From Pirellulales bacterium (GTDB lineage: Bacteria > Planctomycetota > Planctomycetia > Pirellulales > JACPPG01): a DNA stretch of 55,930 nucleotides. Of the stretch, positions 52,806 to 55,930 are shown one piece after another (position 1 is the first letter of the stretch; every line of letters begins with the position of its first letter). The stretch covers positions 1-55,930 of the forward strand of contig DASZWQ010000074.1 of assembly GCA_035546535.1 (NCBI GenBank), in the 5' to 3' direction. A program made the translations under genes and the position numbers. The notes under the pieces are model-generated. The model was not told the origin of the DNA and did not search any database. It saw only the letters and a list, made by a program, of their open reading frames with translations.

Positions 52806-55800
52806 ATGACGCTGTCGCCCACTTGGATCGGCTTGTTCGAATGGTCGGCCACGATCTGCGAGCTGGCAGGCCACTGGTTCGTGCAATCGACGCTGTTGAT
52901 CGCGGCCGGACTGCTGGCCGGCAGGTTGTTTGCCAACCGTGGCCCGGCGTTTGCGTCGGCCATTTATCGCACGACGCTCGTCGCGGCATTTTTGTGCCCG
53001 ATCGTCACCTGGTGTCTCGCGCAATTCGGTATGACGCTCGGCATCACGGCTTTGCCCGAGCTGCGCGTGGCGGCGGTGGAACTGGTGGCGGTGACGCGCA
53101 TGGTCGAGGCGCCCGCCGCGGCGCCCCCGGTGAGAACCACGCCTTCGGCTCCGCGGGAACCGGCCATTGCACCATTGCACGGGAACGATGTGGCGTCCTC
53201 TGCGCCCGACGCGATGATGTCTGCAAGAGGAGGTATGCCCGCCCCCGAGCGCATGCCGGAGGCACCGGTGATGGCGGCAGTTGCACAAGGGCCGGAAGCT
53301 GGGGCGCCGGAACCTGCGGCGGCGGAAACCGCGGCTGCGCCAGAGCCGTTCGCCAGCGCCGCACCCACGGTGGAGCTTGTCGAAGTCGTCGAGATGGTGC
53401 CGACCACCGTGCTGCGCCCGTGGACAGCGTTGCTCGTCGGTTTCCTGGCCGTTTCGTGGTTGATGATCACCGCGCTATTTCTGCTGCGGGTGGTATTTGC
53501 GCATATTCATTTGCTGAGCTTGCGCCGCGCCGCGCATCCGGCGCCGGCCGAGCAGCAGCAGATTTGCTGGCAAGTGGCCGAGAAATTGGGGGTGTGGCCG
53601 CCCGTCGTGCTCACGAGCCCGTTTGTCGCGGGGCCATGCCTGGCAGGTGTGATCCGCCCGGCGATTCTGCTGCCGGATGAGCTGCCGGAGCTGCCGCTGG
53701 CGACGGTCTTCGTCCACGAGCTCGCGCACTTGCGGCGGCGCGATTGCCTGTGGAATGTCGTGCGGCAAGTGGTTTGCGCGGTCCTCTTCTTTCAGCCGCT
53801 GGCGTGGCGCTTGTCGCGCCGGCTGGAAGTGTCGGCCGAAGAGGTGTGCGACGATCACGTCGTCGAGCACGGGGCCGATCGCGGGACGTATGCCGACATC
53901 CTGGTCAGCCTGGCCGAGCGCACGCTGCTGCCGGCTTCGTCGGCCGTGGTGCCGCTGGTGACGTTTCGTTCATTGCTGGGGCGGCGCGTGGCGCGGATTC
54001 TCGATCGCACGCGGCGATTGTCACTTTCCATCAGCTTGACCGCGCTTGCGCTGATTCTGGCCGGCGGATTGGCCGCGACCTTGGGCACAGGCGTGCTGGG
54101 GCCGGCAGGGAGAGGTGTGCCCGCAGGTGCCGAAGCCAATGAGAAAAGTGAGTCGATCGCCGCGGGCGAGAGAGAATCCGCCACCACGTCGTCCGACCGG
54201 GAGGCAGATGCCGCGAAAGCCGACGTCGCAACAACAACGGACGGGCCAGCAACCGCTGCCGGCGCGCCGACGGACGACGTCGAGCTGCACTACCGCGGCC
54301 GGGTTGTGGATACCGACGATAAACCCGTCGCCGGGGCCAAAATCTTCTTCCACTACTGGCTGCAAGGGGCCGCGCCGCGTGGCGATCTTTCGCCCCTGGC
54401 CGTCACGGACGCCGACGGCGCGTTCGATTTCTCGACGAAGACCTCGGACTTCGATCCGCTCTCGGACAACTCGCGATACCTCTGCGGCATCGTCGCCACG
54501 GCCGAAGGCTATGGCTTTGCCCACGGATGGTCGATCGCTTTCGAAACGACCGGCGAGGCGCGCAAGCATCTACCGCAACAGGTGCTTGATCACATGAAGA
54601 ACTACCTGCAGCGCGACCAACTCGACGAACCTCCCGTTCTGCAACTGGTGCGCGATGATGCGCCGCTGGTGGGACAGGTCGTCTCGATCGAAGGCAAGCC
54701 AGTCCCCGGGGCGCGGGTCCGCTTGCATGACGTCATGTTGCAGGATGCGGCGAAGGGTACTGCCAATCTCGACGGCTGGGAGCAGGAAGCGCGCGACCCG
54801 AAGGCTCGCTTTTATACGCTGCGCAACAATCATGTGCCGGTCGAGATCAACACCTGGCAATTGCCTTCGATCGTGCATGATGTGACGGCCGATGCCGAGG
54901 GGCGCTTCACGATGCGCGGCGTCGGGCGCGAACGTGTGGCCGAGTTGATGATCAGCGGTCCGGATATTGAAACCAGCCTCGTCAAGACGCGCACCCGCGG
55001 CGGCGAAGTGCTTCGCATCGGTGGTTTTCGCGAGCGCGGAATGGGACGCATCGAGGCTAGCGACACGGTTTATCCGCACAAGTTCACCTTCGCGGCCGGC
55101 CCTTCGAAGCCGATCACCGGCCGCATCACCGACGCCGAAACGGGCGCCCCGATCGCGGGCGTACGGGTATCGCTCGGTCAGGTCGGCACGTTCATGAGCT
55201 TTGGCAAGCACGACATTACCTCGATGACCGATGCTGATGGTCGCTACCGGCTCGAGGGGCTGGCGCTCGACGACAGCGAGAGCATCATCGTGTGGCCCGC
55301 GGCGAAGTCGGGTTACGTGCCGACGGGCGCCCCGGTGAAGCTCGCGCTCGACAAGCCAGCGCCGGAGAAGGATTTCCAGATTCGGCACGGCGTCTGGCTG
55401 CGCGGCCAGGCGACCGACAAGGCGACCGGTCGGCCGATTCCCGGACGCGTGCAGTATTTCGCCCGGTCGAACAATCCCCACTTGAAGTCATACCCCGGCC
55501 TGGCGAGGTCGCGGATCTCTTACGAAGCGCGCTCTGACGCCGCGGGGCGTTTCGAGATGCCGATCCCGCCCGGCCCGGGCATCGTCACGTACATGGCAAT
55601 GGATCATACGCGCTATCGCCGCGGACAGGGGGCGGAGTTGGTATCGGACGGCACCGGTATCGGTGGCACGTTTGCGGGGAAGACATACAAGACTGTCCCA
55701 TCGATGTTGATCGACAGCAATGAAATCATCCTCCGCGAGATCAATCCCTCGGAGGGCGACCAGCAAGTCGAGGTGATGCTGCCGATCGAATCGGGCCTGG

Positions 55801-55930
55801 ACGTCTATGGCAAAATTGTCGACGCACAGGGCAAGCCGGTTGTTGGCGGCCTCGTCGGCAACGCCGTGTTCAACGGCGCCTGGTACACGCACCCGATTCG
55901 CGACAATACATTCCACGTCGAGGGCTATTA
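52806..55930 (+). CDS. BlaR1-like M56 peptidase with carboxypeptidase-regulatory-like repeats (3' end outside window)
   Basis: The 3,125 bases present encode 1041 residues of an M56 membrane peptidase and its long C-terminal extension. The N-terminus has membrane helices and a Pro/Ala-rich loop (about 100-190). FVHELAHLRRRD gives the zinc motif HELAH at 304-308, and EVSAEEVCDD at about 341-350 supplies the third acidic ligand. A helix near 405-425 follows. From about residue 495, at least five carboxypeptidase-regulatory-like units appear (for example RGRVVDTDDKPVAGAKIFF, VYGKIVDAQGKPVVGG). Such C-terminal beta-sandwiches may sense ligands outside the cell. The start ATG 52806 follows the repressor closely, so they form a signalling operon. 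The gene continues past the window. Confidence 0.82.
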   Translation, partial: MTLSPTWIGLFEWSATICELAGHWFVQSTLLIAAGLLAGRLFANRGPAFASAIYRTTLVAAFLCPIVTWCLAQFGMTLGITALPELRVAAVELVAVTRMVEAPAAAPPVRTTPSAPREPAIAPLHGNDVASSAPDAMMSARGGMPAPERMPEAPVMAAVAQGPEAGAPEPAAAETAAAPEPFASAAPTVELVEVVEMVPTTVLRPWTALLVGFLAVSWLMITALFLLRVVFAHIHLLSLRRAAHPAPAEQQQICWQVAEKLGVWPPVVLTSPFVAGPCLAGVIRPAILLPDELPELPLATVFVHELAHLRRRDCLWNVVRQVVCAVLFFQPLAWRLSRRLEVSAEEVCDDHVVEHGADRGTYADILVSLAERTLLPASSAVVPLVTFRSLLGRRVARILDRTRRLSLSISLTALALILAGGLAATLGTGVLGPAGRGVPAGAEANEKSESIAAGERESATTSSDREADAAKADVATTTDGPATAAGAPTDDVELHYRGRVVDTDDKPVAGAKIFFHYWLQGAAPRGDLSPLAVTDADGAFDFSTKTSDFDPLSDNSRYLCGIVATAEGYGFAHGWSIAFETTGEARKHLPQQVLDHMKNYLQRDQLDEPPVLQLVRDDAPLVGQVVSIEGKPVPGARVRLHDVMLQDAAKGTANLDGWEQEARDPKARFYTLRNNHVPVEINTWQLPSIVHDVTADAEGRFTMRGVGRERVAELMISGPDIETSLVKTRTRGGEVLRIGGFRERGMGRIEASDTVYPHKFTFAAGPSKPITGRITDAETGAPIAGVRVSLGQVGTFMSFGKHDITSMTDADGRYRLEGLALDDSESIIVWPAAKSGYVPTGAPVKLALDKPAPEKDFQIRHGVWLRGQATDKATGRPIPGRVQYFARSNNPHLKSYPGLARSRISYEARSDAAGRFEMPIPPGPGIVTYMAMDHTRYRRGQGAELVSDGTGIGGTFAGKTYKTVPSMLIDSNEIILREINPSEGDQQVEVMLPIESGLDVYGKIVDAQGKPVVGGLVGNAVFNGAWYTHPIRDNTFHVEGY

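Noticed and set aside
1..55930. CRISPR array.
   Set aside because: No regularly spaced direct repeats with spacers were found on reading the window.

Overview
The window is high-GC chromosomal DNA from a planctomycete, most likely of the Pirellulales type. This is inferred from the gene families together: a DUF1559 protein, a DUF1569 protein, a PEP-CTERM tail, a large exported protein opening with an LEPR-type motif, a fused SecD-SecF, a TPR protein ending in two RNA polymerase alpha-CTD-like domains, and a BlaI/BlaR1 pair whose peptidase carries carboxypeptidase-regulatory-like repeats. No rRNA operon, CRISPR array or complete tRNA gene was seen.

Region 1 (1-1130) looks like the worn end of a mobile island. 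It holds the 3' end of an IS630-type transposase, a DUF1559 gene that lost its 5' end beside that IS, and the C-terminal tail of what is probably a tyrosine recombinase. The tail's reading frame runs antisense through the 3' half of a tRNA-Arg(UCU), as expected at an attachment site. Region 2 (1180-17720) is a housekeeping and accessory mix: ceramidase-like hydrolase, DUF1569 protein, two-heme cytochrome, PEP-CTERM remnant, GH64-like surface protein, class III aminotransferase, Gfo/Idh/MocA oxidoreductase, sugar-phosphate isomerase, MaoC hydratase, lipoprotein alpha/beta hydrolase, PPK2 and CsrA.

Region 3 (18426-21880) is a probable polymorphic-toxin locus: a toxin-like gene broken by one extra G in a G run, followed by a leucine-rich-repeat protein and an unknown protein that are immunity candidates. 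Region 4 (21890-36952) has a VWA protein, an alpha/beta hydrolase with Asp at the nucleophile position, a LysM protein, the secDF-yajC-tgt group, the alpha-CTD/TPR protein, zwf, and a glpD-glpF pair.

Region 5 (37069-50764) is a compact lipopeptide-type biosynthetic locus and the most interesting part. On the minus strand, in transcription order, it has an FtsX/MacB-type permease, a fatty acyl-AMP ligase with carrier domain, a C-A-PCP-E synthetase, and a C-(remnant A)-PCP-TE synthetase. The last protein lacks the adenylation core and the A10 lysine. A Sfp-type phosphopantetheinyl transferase, needed to arm the three carrier domains, lies divergently nearby, separated by a SppA-like lipoprotein that appears to have lost its catalytic residues. 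The predicted chemistry is fatty acid activation, condensation with one amino acid that is epimerised to D, transfer to a second carrier that cannot be loaded by its own protein, and thioesterase release. Region 6 (51409-55930) has a LemA lipoprotein and a BlaI-type repressor with a perfect 16-bp palindrome upstream, followed by its M56 peptidase partner, which runs off the end of the window.
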